A DNA stretch of 64,000 nucleotides from assembly GCF_047344985.1 (NCBI RefSeq), contig NZ_CP178861.1:1364001-1428000 (forward strand), given 5' to 3'. A program made the translations under genes and the position numbers. Of the stretch, positions 17,772 through 25,569 are shown piece by piece; position 1 is the stretch's first letter, and the number at the start of each line of letters is the position of its first letter. The notes beneath the pieces are model-generated. The model saw nothing but the letters and a program-made list of their open reading frames with translations, did no database searches and was not told where the DNA came from. Origin of the DNA: Bdellovibrio sp047344985 (GTDB lineage Bacteria > Bdellovibrionota > Bdellovibrionia > Bdellovibrionales > Bdellovibrionaceae).

Positions 17772-18596
17772 ATGGCAAATTATAAAATTCATCCAAGCAG
17801 TGTTATCTCTCCAGAAGTAGAAATCGCCGATGACGTTGAAATCGGTCCTTACTGCTTGATCCAAGGTAAAGTTAGAATCGGTAAAGGTACATACGTAGAA
17901 GGGCACGTCACTTTGGGATCTCGTCATGGGATTTTAGAAATCGGTGCAAACAATCATTTCTGCCCGGGTGCTGCGATCGGTGGAGCTCCTCAAGATATTT
18001 CGTACAAAGGCGAGCCGACAAGTTTGATTATTGGAAACAACAACACATTCCGTGAATTTACGACAGTGAACCTTGCAACAAGCAAGGGTGATAAAAAAAC
18101 TGAAATCGGTGATAACTGTTATTTCATGGCGTACACGCACGTGGGGCATGATTGCAAACTTGGTAACAATGTTATCATGGCGAATAATACTCATTTGGGT
18201 GGTCACTGTGAAATTGCAGACGGCGTTTTCATCGGTGGTATGTCCGCTTTGAATCAGTTCACTAAAGTTGGGAAGATGGCGTTCATCGCTGGCAGCAGTA
18301 TCGTGAACAAAGATGTTCTTCCGTTCTGCCGTGCTCAAGGAACTTACGCGACGATTCGTGCGACAAATAAAATCGGTCTTGCTCGTAAAGGCTTTGATCG
18401 CGCTGAAATTTCAAATGTGCATAAAGCCATTCGTATCATCATCATGGGTTCTCACACAGTTGAAGAAGGTATCGAGCGTATTAAACAAGAGTGCGCTATG
18501 AGTCCTAACATCGAATACTTTATCAACTTCATCAGAAGTTCAAAACGCGGTATTGCGGTAGATAGAAGCCCTAAAGGATGGCAAGACGATGAGTAA
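17772..18596 (+). CDS. lpxA: UDP-N-acetylglucosamine O/N-acyltransferase LpxA
   Basis: A 274-residue left-handed beta-helix enzyme (hexapeptide repeats such as VEIADDVEIGPYCLIQGKVR) with the C-terminal helical cap. It transfers a hydroxyacyl chain from ACP in the first step of lipid A synthesis. The catalytic histidine is in MAYTHVGHDCKLG. Because a GnnA-like gene follows, the acceptor may be the 3-amino sugar nucleotide (amide-linked chain) rather than UDP-GlcNAc; residues deciding this cannot be judged by eye. The stop overlaps the next gene by 8 bp. lpxD and fabZ, often between skp and lpxA, are absent here. Confidence 0.95.
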   Translation: MANYKIHPSSVISPEVEIADDVEIGPYCLIQGKVRIGKGTYVEGHVTLGSRHGILEIGANNHFCPGAAIGGAPQDISYKGEPTSLIIGNNNTFREFTTVNLATSKGDKKTEIGDNCYFMAYTHVGHDCKLGNNVIMANNTHLGGHCEIADGVFIGGMSALNQFTKVGKMAFIAGSSIVNKDVLPFCRAQGTYATIRATNKIGLARKGFDRAEISNVHKAIRIIIMGSHTVEEGIERIKQECAMSPNIEYFINFIRSSKRGIAVDRSPKGWQDDE

Positions 18597-19515
18597 GAAA
18601 TTACGTGGCGCCGTTGTTGGCGTGGGATACCTGGGTAACTTCCATGCGCAAAAATATAAAAACAATCCCCATGTTGAACTTGTGGGTGTGTGTGACCATT
18701 TTCCTGCGCAAGCAGATAAAATTGCAGCCGAGTTGGGAGTCAAAAGTTTCCACCGTCCTGCAGATCTTATCGGCAACGTGGATTTGGTGACGATTGCGGC
18801 AAGCACATTGAGCCACTTTGAATTGGCAAAAATGTTTTTGCAAAATGGCGTTCACGTGAATGTAGAAAAGCCGATCACAGCAACAGTGCCTCAAGCCGAA
18901 GAGCTTGTGGCTTTGGCTGAAAAAAATAATTTAAAATTGGCAGTGGGACATATCGAAAGATTCAATCCTTCTGTGAATGAGTTAAAAAAACATCTTAAAA
19001 ATCCTCGCACGATTGAACTTGTTCGCATGGCGCCTTACAAAGCGCGCGGTGCGGATGTCAGCGTTCTTCATGATTTGATGATCCACGATATGGATCTTCT
19101 TTTCTGGCTTACGGGGAGTGAGATCGACACGATGGTGTGCTCGGGAACAAAACTTGTTTCCAAAGAACTTGATACAGCCTCTGTGTCTTTCAAAATGAAA
19201 AATGGAACTCACGGTATTATCAATGTCAGCCGTGTTTCTCCGACGACACAAAGATCTATCCGCGTGGCTCAAGATGATTGCACTTTGTTTGCGCAAACAG
19301 GAACTCACGAACTTGAAAAAGTGGAAGTGGGACCTGGTGGTGACGAGCTTGTGAAAGTCACAAAGTGGACAGTGGAAAAAGCAGATGCTCTGCAAAGAGA
19401 AACCGACGCTTTTATCGACTGCATCTTGAACGATAAAAAACCTGTCGTGACAGGACTTGATGGTTTGAAAGCTTTGAAAGCCATTGAAGACGTTCAAAGA
19501 ATGATCGAGGGTTAA
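18589..19515 (+). CDS. gnnA: Gfo/Idh/MocA oxidoreductase, probable UDP-GlcNAc 3-dehydrogenase (GnnA-like)
   Basis: A 308-residue NAD(P)-dependent oxidoreductase: Rossmann motif GVGYLGNFHAQKY at the N-terminus, VNVEKPITAT with the EKP motif, and LAVGHIERFNP, seen in sugar-nucleotide members. It lies inside the lipid A operon, overlapping lpxA by 8 bp and 1 nt from lpxB. In Acidithiobacillus and Leptospira, GnnA of this superfamily oxidises the 3-OH of UDP-GlcNAc so that GnnB can add an amino group, giving GlcN3N lipid A; Bdellovibrio lipid A is reported to contain that sugar. The assignment is inference from position plus family. The GnnB aminotransferase is not in this window. Confidence 0.7.
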   Translation: MSKKLRGAVVGVGYLGNFHAQKYKNNPHVELVGVCDHFPAQADKIAAELGVKSFHRPADLIGNVDLVTIAASTLSHFELAKMFLQNGVHVNVEKPITATVPQAEELVALAEKNNLKLAVGHIERFNPSVNELKKHLKNPRTIELVRMAPYKARGADVSVLHDLMIHDMDLLFWLTGSEIDTMVCSGTKLVSKELDTASVSFKMKNGTHGIINVSRVSPTTQRSIRVAQDDCTLFAQTGTHELEKVEVGPGGDELVKVTKWTVEKADALQRETDAFIDCILNDKKPVVTGLDGLKALKAIEDVQRMIEG

Positions 19516-19516
19516 T

Positions 19517-20668
19517 GTGGATCAAGTCTTGATTGTTGCGGCGGAAGCCTCCAGTGTCACATATGCGCAAAGAATTCTTGAGACCTGGAAAAAGCAGGGA
19601 AGAAACATCCATGCTTTTGGTGTCGGCAGTCAGGATATGGAAAACATCGGCTTTGAACGATTGGGCAAATCTGAAGAGATGGCTGTTGTAGGTGCTGCTG
19701 AAATCATCGCTCAATACAGTCATTTGAAGGGCGTTTTTGATAGCCTCGTTTCTGAAGCTGAAAAACGCCGCCCTAAAGTAGCCATCGTCATGGATTACCC
19801 TGAGTTCAACTTGATGCTTTCCAAAAAGCTTCACGCTTTGGGTATTCCGGTTGTTTATTATATTTCTCCGCAAGTCTGGGCATGGCGCAAAGGTCGTGTG
19901 AAGACGATTAAAAAATACTGCAAAAAAGTATTCGTTCTTTTTCCGTTTGAAGTTCCTTTCTATGAAGAGCACGGAGTTCCGTGTGAATTCGTAGGGCATC
20001 CTCTTTTGGATGAATTGGATGATCGTTTATTGAATGATCCGGGTTATCTAAAAACTCATCGCAATCAGTGCGGTATTCGCGACGACGAAATTGTTTTGGG
20101 TTTGATGCCGGGAAGTCGTCGTTTGGAATTAAAGCAGCACTTCCAAATTCAATTGGACACGGCTCGCATTCTTTCTAAAAAGTTTCCGAATTTGAAAGTC
20201 GTTATTTTGACGGCACCAACATTTACGAAAGAAAAAATGTTGGAATATCTCGAGGACTTCCGTCTTCCTTATATTTTGCTCAAAGACGAACCTTTCCGCA
20301 TGATTCACTTGGTGGATATGATGCTTGTAGCTTCGGGAACGGCGACTTTGCAGGTCGGTATTTTGAAAAAGCCGATGGTCATCATGTACAAGATGAAATG
20401 GCTCACAGGTGTTTTTGCAAAACTCTTTGTGCGTGGAACAAAATACTTCGGTCTTGTGAATTTGATTCTTGGAAAAGAAGCCGTGCCTGAAAGATTCCAG
20501 TCGGATGCAAATCCGGAGCTTTTGGCTTCGCTCTTAGAAAAATACATTGTCGATCCTCAATACAAAGCTCAAGTCGTGTCTGATTTGACTCAGCTTCGTC
20601 AGTATCTTGGCGATAAGGGAGCAACTCAACGTGTGGTGAAAGCCCTCGACGAGTTTTTCACGAAATGA
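19517..20668 (+). CDS. lpxB: Lipid A disaccharide synthase LpxB
   Basis: A 383-residue GT19 glycosyltransferase that joins lipid X and UDP-diacylglucosamine into the lipid A disaccharide at the inner membrane. Typical blocks: VAAEASSVTYA near the N-terminus (the usual GExSGD is changed to AEASSVT), VIMDYPEFNLMLSKKLHALG, YYISPQVWAWRKGRVK, GHPLLDE, GLMPGSRRLELKQH and SGTATLQ. Start GTG 19517 with GAGGG upstream. The final 4 bp overlap lpxK (ATGA). Confidence 0.95.
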   Translation: MDQVLIVAAEASSVTYAQRILETWKKQGRNIHAFGVGSQDMENIGFERLGKSEEMAVVGAAEIIAQYSHLKGVFDSLVSEAEKRRPKVAIVMDYPEFNLMLSKKLHALGIPVVYYISPQVWAWRKGRVKTIKKYCKKVFVLFPFEVPFYEEHGVPCEFVGHPLLDELDDRLLNDPGYLKTHRNQCGIRDDEIVLGLMPGSRRLELKQHFQIQLDTARILSKKFPNLKVVILTAPTFTKEKMLEYLEDFRLPYILLKDEPFRMIHLVDMMLVASGTATLQVGILKKPMVIMYKMKWLTGVFAKLFVRGTKYFGLVNLILGKEAVPERFQSDANPELLASLLEKYIVDPQYKAQVVSDLTQLRQYLGDKGATQRVVKALDEFFTK

Positions 20669-21684
20669 AGTTTTACCTAAGACCCTTTTCATTCCTTTAT
20701 GATTCAATCGTCGGAGTTAAAAACTCTTTGTACGACAGGGGAGTGATTGGGGCTTACAAGGCTCCGGTGCCTGTTGTGAGTATCGGAAACTTGACGGTGG
20801 GTGGAACGGGGAAAACTCCGATCACGGATTTCTGTTTAAAAAATCTAGTGGCTCAAGGAAAAAAAGTGGCGGTGATCAGCCGCTCTTATCGTGCTGACGC
20901 CTCGTCACCGGTTTTGGTGGATGTCGATCATCCGTTTGCGGCTCGATACTTTGGCGATGAGCCTGTGTTTTTAGCCCAAGCTAATCCTGAAGTGTCTGTT
21001 TTTGTAGGACCCAGCAAATGGCAGACAGCAGAGTATGCTGTTTCCCAAGATAAGTTTGATCTTTTGTTGGTGGATGATGGATTTCAACATCGCAAGCTTG
21101 CTCGTGATTTGAATATCGTTATCTTGGATGCCACGGAAAGCCTTGATAACTACGCCGTTGTTCCCGAGGGGCGTGCCCGTGAATCTTGGGCTGGCGTGCA
21201 AAGAGCGGATGTCTTGATTCTGACAAAATGCAATCTTGCGAAAGATGACGATCTGAAAGCTTTGGAAGAAAGACTTCCGAAGGATAAGGAAATCTTGTAC
21301 TTCGGTTATGAGATTCGTCATTTTCGAAACGGCAAATCAGGGGAAATCAAGGCTTGCACTGAAATGCAGGGGCAAGAAATGTTCTTGGTTTCAGCGATTG
21401 CTCGTCCGGATGTGTTTGAGAAAATGATGCGTGAACTGGGTGAAGTCTCGAAGAAAAGCATTCATTATCGCGATCATCATCAATACACCGATCACGACAG
21501 CAAACATATTGAAGAGGAATTCCACAAGTCTCAGGCGAAGTATTTGGTTTCTACAGAAAAAGACTCTGTAAAGCTTCGTCATATTTTATCAAACCCGTCT
21601 CAACTCTGGAGTGCTTCTTTGGAAGTGGCCGAGCTTGGCAAGAAGGGACGTCTTAGTGAAATTATTGGTCAAGTTCTTCGTTAA
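20665..21684 (+). CDS. lpxK: Tetraacyldisaccharide 4'-kinase LpxK
   Basis: A 339-residue P-loop kinase with an N-terminal membrane-associated helix. VVSIGNLTVGGTGKTP carries the P-loop, and LLVDDGFQHRKLARD the conserved catalytic-metal block; VISRSY and GDEP are also present. It phosphorylates the 4' position of the lipid A disaccharide. Mature Bdellovibrio lipid A is reported to carry mannose in place of phosphates, so the phosphate added here may be removed later; that is inference from the literature. Its 3' end overlaps the acyltransferase gene by 29 bp. Confidence 0.95.
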   Translation: MKFYLRPFSFLYDSIVGVKNSLYDRGVIGAYKAPVPVVSIGNLTVGGTGKTPITDFCLKNLVAQGKKVAVISRSYRADASSPVLVDVDHPFAARYFGDEPVFLAQANPEVSVFVGPSKWQTAEYAVSQDKFDLLLVDDGFQHRKLARDLNIVILDATESLDNYAVVPEGRARESWAGVQRADVLILTKCNLAKDDDLKALEERLPKDKEILYFGYEIRHFRNGKSGEIKACTEMQGQEMFLVSAIARPDVFEKMMRELGEVSKKSIHYRDHHQYTDHDSKHIEEEFHKSQAKYLVSTEKDSVKLRHILSNPSQLWSASLEVAELGKKGRLSEIIGQVLR

Positions 21685-22537
21685 AATCATGGTGTTTTTT
21701 AGCTCCTTGTTTCCGCGCACCTGGCTTCGTAAGTCAGGGGCTTGGGTCGGATTTTTATGGTTCGACGTCATGGGCTTTCGAAAAAAAATCGTGATGAACA
21801 ATCTCGATATCGCTTTCCCAGAATGGAGCGAGGAACAAAAACACAAAGTGGGCCGAGAGTCCGTTTATCAACTTGGATACAACTTTGCGGAATTCTTTTT
21901 TATTCCGTCAGTGACTCCTCAGTGGTCTGACAAGAATGTGGTCTTTGAAGGCTGGGAAAATGTTGAGAAAGCGCGCGCGCTTGGCAAGGGAATGTTTTTC
22001 TTAAGCCTGCATTTAGGAAACGGGGACCTTGCCGCCAATACGATTGCGCAAAAAGGCCAAGAGATTTTTATTATCACCAAGCGTTTTAAAACTCAGTGGT
22101 TCAACGATTTGTGGTTTTCCGTGAGAGGTGCCAAAGGTGTGCAGTACATCGATGCTCATGGACCGAACAACGCTTTTGAAATTTTAAAGGCGCTTAAGAA
22201 GAACGCCGCTTTGGTTTTTGTGCTTGATCAGTACATGGGAAAACCTTACGGCATTGCGACCACGTTTTTTGGAAAACGAACGGGAACAGCCTATGGTCTA
22301 GCTCTGTTCGCACAAAAAACAAAATCACCGGTACTTCCAATCTACACGTATGAAGGAAATGATAAAAAACTTCATGTGGTGATTGAACCAGCTATGGACA
22401 CTTTGAAGCACGTGACTGATGATAAAGATCAGACCATTTTGAACTTAACCCAATCCTTCAATGATAAGCTTGAAGAGATTGTGCGTAAGCACCCGGAACA
22501 ATGGATGTGGGTGCATCGTCGGTGGAAGGACTTTTAG
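21656..22537 (+). CDS. LpxL/HtrB-family lipid A acyltransferase
   Basis: A 293-residue inner membrane acyltransferase that adds a secondary acyl chain to lipid A. Membrane anchor at residues about 1-25, then SLHLGNGDLAA with the catalytic HxxxxD, LDQYMGKPYGIATTFFGKRTG, and PEQWMWVHRRWKDF, the classical C-terminal end of the family. Start chosen as GTG 21656 because AAGAAGGGA lies about 8 nt before it; the ATG at 21689 has no ribosome site and would cut the anchor. It overlaps lpxK and ends in the start of the next gene (TAGTG). Confidence 0.9.
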   Translation: MKLLVKFFVKIMVFFSSLFPRTWLRKSGAWVGFLWFDVMGFRKKIVMNNLDIAFPEWSEEQKHKVGRESVYQLGYNFAEFFFIPSVTPQWSDKNVVFEGWENVEKARALGKGMFFLSLHLGNGDLAANTIAQKGQEIFIITKRFKTQWFNDLWFSVRGAKGVQYIDAHGPNNAFEILKALKKNAALVFVLDQYMGKPYGIATTFFGKRTGTAYGLALFAQKTKSPVLPIYTYEGNDKKLHVVIEPAMDTLKHVTDDKDQTILNLTQSFNDKLEEIVRKHPEQWMWVHRRWKDF

Positions 22538-23634
22538 TGAAACGCTCGACTCTTCTTGGCACTTTCTTCTTTGCAGTATTTTTGGTGTCTTGCTCGACAT
22601 CATTCCTTAAATATGAAAAAGCAGAGCAGCTTAAGAAGAACGAAGAGTTTGAAGAGGCCGTCAAAATCGTAAAGCCTTCAGAACCTGCTGAAGGAACCGC
22701 GGGAACAACTCCTGCTCCGGCGGAAACCCCGGCTCCTGTTGTTACGGCAAAAGAGACTGCGAAATCCGTAAGCAAAAAAACAGAAAAGACAGCAAAGCCT
22801 GCGGCCAAAGCTCCTGCTAAAACTGCAAAAAAATCTAAGGGTAAAGTAGAACCAAAAGCAGTGCCTGAGGTGACTCGTCGCCAACCCGACATTGAAGACG
22901 ATGCGGGCTTTGAAGGACGTCGTCCGGTTGTTGATCCTTTCCGTGTTGGTGAAGAAGTCGTTCATGACGTTCATTATTTTAAAGTGTCTGCCGGAGAATT
23001 GCGTTTAAAGGTTGAACCGTTTTCAATGGTGAACAATCGCAAGTCCTACACATTTGCGATTGAAATCAGAACAAGCTCTTTGTTTTCGACTTTTTACAGT
23101 GTTGAAGACCGCGTTGAAACGTTTGTTGATTATGAAGACCTCGTTCCCCGCGTTTTCCAACTGCATGTAAAAGAGTCAGGTCAATTGCGTGAAGCGAAGA
23201 TGCTCTTTGATGTTGAAAAGAACACCGCGACTTTCTGGGAAAAGAAAGTCACCAAGGATCATGGTGAAGAGGAAAAGAAGCAGCAGTGGGAAATCTTGCC
23301 TTACACGCAAAACGTTTATAGTGCTGCTTTCTACATGAGAAATTTCCAGTGGGAGCCAGGTAAAGAAATTGCGTTCCGAGTGGGCAACGATAACGAAAAT
23401 TTGGTGTTTTCCGGGAAGGCTCTTCGCCGCGAAATTTTAGACACAAAACTTGGCCCCATGAAGGCCATTGTTATTCAGCCAAATATTGTTCTAAAAGGAA
23501 AGTTCAAGCCCATCGGTGACAATTTTATCTGGTTGTCAGATGACGATCGCAGATACATTTTGCGAATCGAATCGAAAATTAAAATCGGAACACTTGTTTC
23601 AGAAGTCGTTTCTATCAATCCCGGCAAACAATAA
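22537..23634 (+). CDS. DUF3108 lipoprotein
   Basis: A 365-residue lipoprotein. GTG 22537 is preceded by GGAAGGA and gives a proper signal peptide, FFFAVFLVSC lipobox; a longer frame start upstream does not. Residues about 40-120 are a Pro/Ala/Lys-rich low-complexity linker (PAAKAPAKTAKKSKGK), enough to span part of the cell wall. The C-terminal 235 residues form a DUF3108 beta-rich domain (DPFRVGEEVVHDVHYFKVSA ... IWLSDDDRR). Function is unknown; its place at the end of the lpx operon suggests an envelope or LPS-related role. Confidence 0.85.
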   Translation: MKRSTLLGTFFFAVFLVSCSTSFLKYEKAEQLKKNEEFEEAVKIVKPSEPAEGTAGTTPAPAETPAPVVTAKETAKSVSKKTEKTAKPAAKAPAKTAKKSKGKVEPKAVPEVTRRQPDIEDDAGFEGRRPVVDPFRVGEEVVHDVHYFKVSAGELRLKVEPFSMVNNRKSYTFAIEIRTSSLFSTFYSVEDRVETFVDYEDLVPRVFQLHVKESGQLREAKMLFDVEKNTATFWEKKVTKDHGEEEKKQQWEILPYTQNVYSAAFYMRNFQWEPGKEIAFRVGNDNENLVFSGKALRREILDTKLGPMKAIVIQPNIVLKGKFKPIGDNFIWLSDDDRRYILRIESKIKIGTLVSEVVSINPGKQ

Positions 23635-23654
23635 ATCTCACCCAAATGGAGGAG

Positions 23655-23680
23655 GTCAAAGAAGGTAGTTTTTCTTTGAC
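23655..23680 (+). terminator. Hairpin between the DUF3108 and LuxR-type genes
   Basis: GTCAAAGAA (23655-23663) pairs perfectly with TTCTTTGAC (23672-23680). T residues lie in the loop and 3' arm rather than after the stem, so terminator function is uncertain. Confidence 0.4.
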
Positions 23681-23704
23681 TAAAAATCCTCTGACCGTGA
23701 GAAT
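23676..23704 (+). promoter_or_regulatory. Possible promoter for the LuxR-type regulator
   Basis: TTGACT (23676-23681; 5 of 6), 17-nt spacer, GAGAAT (23699-23704; 4 of 6). The ATG at 23713 lies 8 nt after the -10 and has no Shine-Dalgarno sequence, pointing to a leaderless transcript. Confidence 0.4.
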
Positions 23705-23712
23705 TTCTCATC

Positions 23713-24330
23713 ATGAGTAGTGAACATCGAGTTGGTATTTTTATTGTAGACGATCATGCAATCACCCGTGCCGCGCTGAGAGCTGAAATCGAAAAGTTTT
23801 CTGACAAGTTTTATGTCGTAGGGGAGGCGGGTAACGAGTCCTCTGCTCTTACACAAATTGCCGCTTTGAAGCCTGACATGGTTTTTTTGGATCATGCTTT
23901 GAAATCCTCTGATGGTTTGCGGATTCTCGAATATCTAAGAACTACTCCCGCCAAAGTTTTTGTTTTCACTCAAGTGACGGACCCGCATATTTTGCATTTC
24001 TATTGGAAGAACGGTGTTGTCGCTCTTGTGAGTAAAGCGTTGGAGTTGAGCGACTTGCAGGCGGCTTTGCACACGGTCAGTGCGGGTAAAAGATATCTTT
24101 CCCCTAATTTTGTGAACATCATTGAAGCCAATTACAAGAGTCTTTTAACAGCAAGAGAGATCGAAGTGATTCGACTTATTTCTAGCGGACGCTCCAATAA
24201 AGAAGTGGCCGATGTTCTTGGCTGCACAGATCACACGATCAAAACCCACAAAGCCAATATCATGGAGAAACTGGGTTTTAGCAGTACAGTGGAAGTCAGC
24301 GTGTGGGCGACTAAGAACGGGCTAATTTAA
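23713..24330 (+). CDS. NarL/FixJ-type response regulator
   Basis: A 205-residue two-domain regulator. Receiver: FIVDDHAITRAAL (acidic pair), MVFLDHALKSSDG (phosphoacceptor Asp near residue 59), VFVFTQVTD and LVSKALE (conserved Lys). Output: LuxR-type helix-turn-helix, LLTAREIEVIRLISSGRSNKEVADVLGC in two adjoining parts, then TIKTHKANIMEKLG. It binds DNA once phosphorylated. No histidine kinase is adjacent; the next gene is convergent, with only 2 nt between the stops. The gene has no ribosome site. Confidence 0.92.
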   Translation: MSSEHRVGIFIVDDHAITRAALRAEIEKFSDKFYVVGEAGNESSALTQIAALKPDMVFLDHALKSSDGLRILEYLRTTPAKVFVFTQVTDPHILHFYWKNGVVALVSKALELSDLQAALHTVSAGKRYLSPNFVNIIEANYKSLLTAREIEVIRLISSGRSNKEVADVLGCTDHTIKTHKANIMEKLGFSSTVEVSVWATKNGLI

Positions 24331-24332
24331 TC

Positions 24333-25466
24333 CTACCGATTTCTTTTGGCGTCGTTAGCTAGGCGTTCGGCAGCGAGGGTTTCGATCTCTTTCGCCAAAA
24401 GAAGATTTTGCGAAAGCACGCGATAAAAATCATTTTGATGAATTTCTAAAAGGACTGAGTTTTGTTGGGTTGTCACCGTGGCCGTTCTTTGTCCGCCACT
24501 CATCAATAACGAAATTTCGCCAAAGGCAGAGCCTTGCCCAAGCACGTTGATATTTCTTCCGCGCTGACTGATGACCACGTTTCCTTGAATCAGGATATAA
24601 CAGGTGTTGCCCGGTTGACCTTCTTGAAAAAGCATTTGATGGGCCGGAGCCTGGCAAAGTTTCCCCGTGAAAATCAAGCTGTCTAAGCTGTCGGTCGGAA
24701 GACCTTTAAAAAACGGAGAGGATTGCAGAGCCTGTAAAACCCAAAAGCGGTGCTGCAGGCTTTGCGCTTTTTCAGATTTAATTAACTGGTCAAACTCCGG
24801 CAAATGTTGAATGCGTAAAACTTCGGAAGGCAAAGTCGTAATTACGTCGGCAGAGCGCGGTTGATTTAATAAAAATCCACGCTCACCAAAAATAGATCCG
24901 CTTCCTAGAACAGAAACCATCTGGCGACGTTTGGCATCGAGCACTCGATAAATTGCGGCTTGTCCTTGCAGGATAATATACAAATCGCGATCCAGCATTC
25001 CTGATTGAGTTAAACGCATTTGCGCAGGAATTTGAAAGCGCTCGGCCTTTTGCAGAAGGTAATTTGCAAGCTGCGGTTCTAAAGAACGAAAAAAGGGAAG
25101 GTCACGCGGAAGAACTTTTGTTCCATGCAGAACTTTTTTATCAAAGGCGGAGTTTTGATATTTGATCTCTTGCGCCTCGGCCTTGTTGAAATACTCGCGA
25201 AAAGTAGGATTGGCGATAAGTCCTTCGACGACCAGGAACTGCAAAAGACTGTAGAGTTCACGAAAGCTGACAAGCCATCCTTGTCCCAGGAAAAACTTCA
25301 CAAGGCCTTCAATGCTTCCAGAATTGCGAAGAACATCCAGATAGGAATATTGAAGAGAGCTCAAACGAAAACTTTTTCGAGTTTCCGAAATGGTCAAAGT
25401 TCCCCCGTCACCTTGGGGGCTCATTTGAAATCCTTGAAGCTGGACCTTTTCGCTTTCGATCTTCAT
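24333..25466 (-). CDS. Double cyclic-nucleotide-binding-domain protein
   Basis: A 377-residue cytoplasmic protein. Residues about 1-105 form an unrecognised helical, winged-helix-like region (FRLSSLQYSYLDVLRNSG ... LLQFLVVEGLI). Two cNMP-binding domains follow: the first with FGERGFLLNQPRSADV, the second with FGEISLLMSGGQRTATV; both keep the Glu and Arg of the phosphate-binding cassette, so both could bind ligand. No DNA-binding domain is seen at the C-terminus, unlike CRP. It probably senses cAMP/cGMP and acts by protein contact. ATG 25466 lacks a ribosome site, with a GATAAG -10-like hexamer 7 nt upstream. Confidence 0.85.
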   Translation of the reverse strand: MKIESEKVQLQGFQMSPQGDGGTLTISETRKSFRLSSLQYSYLDVLRNSGSIEGLVKFFLGQGWLVSFRELYSLLQFLVVEGLIANPTFREYFNKAEAQEIKYQNSAFDKKVLHGTKVLPRDLPFFRSLEPQLANYLLQKAERFQIPAQMRLTQSGMLDRDLYIILQGQAAIYRVLDAKRRQMVSVLGSGSIFGERGFLLNQPRSADVITTLPSEVLRIQHLPEFDQLIKSEKAQSLQHRFWVLQALQSSPFFKGLPTDSLDSLIFTGKLCQAPAHQMLFQEGQPGNTCYILIQGNVVISQRGRNINVLGQGSAFGEISLLMSGGQRTATVTTQQNSVLLEIHQNDFYRVLSQNLLLAKEIETLAAERLANDAKRNR

Positions 25467-25557
25467 CCGAAAACTTATCGGAAAAAAACAGGCTTAAGCT
25501 TACCGAACCAAGGTCGGGAAAGAGGAACTTAGACTCAGGAAAAGTAAGGGTTTGTCA

Positions 25558-25563
25558 TACAAT
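25558..25563 (+). promoter_or_regulatory. -10-like hexamer before the first GT9 gene
   Basis: TACAAT (5 of 6 to TATAAT) 6 nt before ATG 25570. No clear -35 at 17 nt. There is no Shine-Dalgarno sequence at normal spacing, so a leaderless start is plausible. Confidence 0.35.
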
Positions 25564-25569
25564 AGCCTT

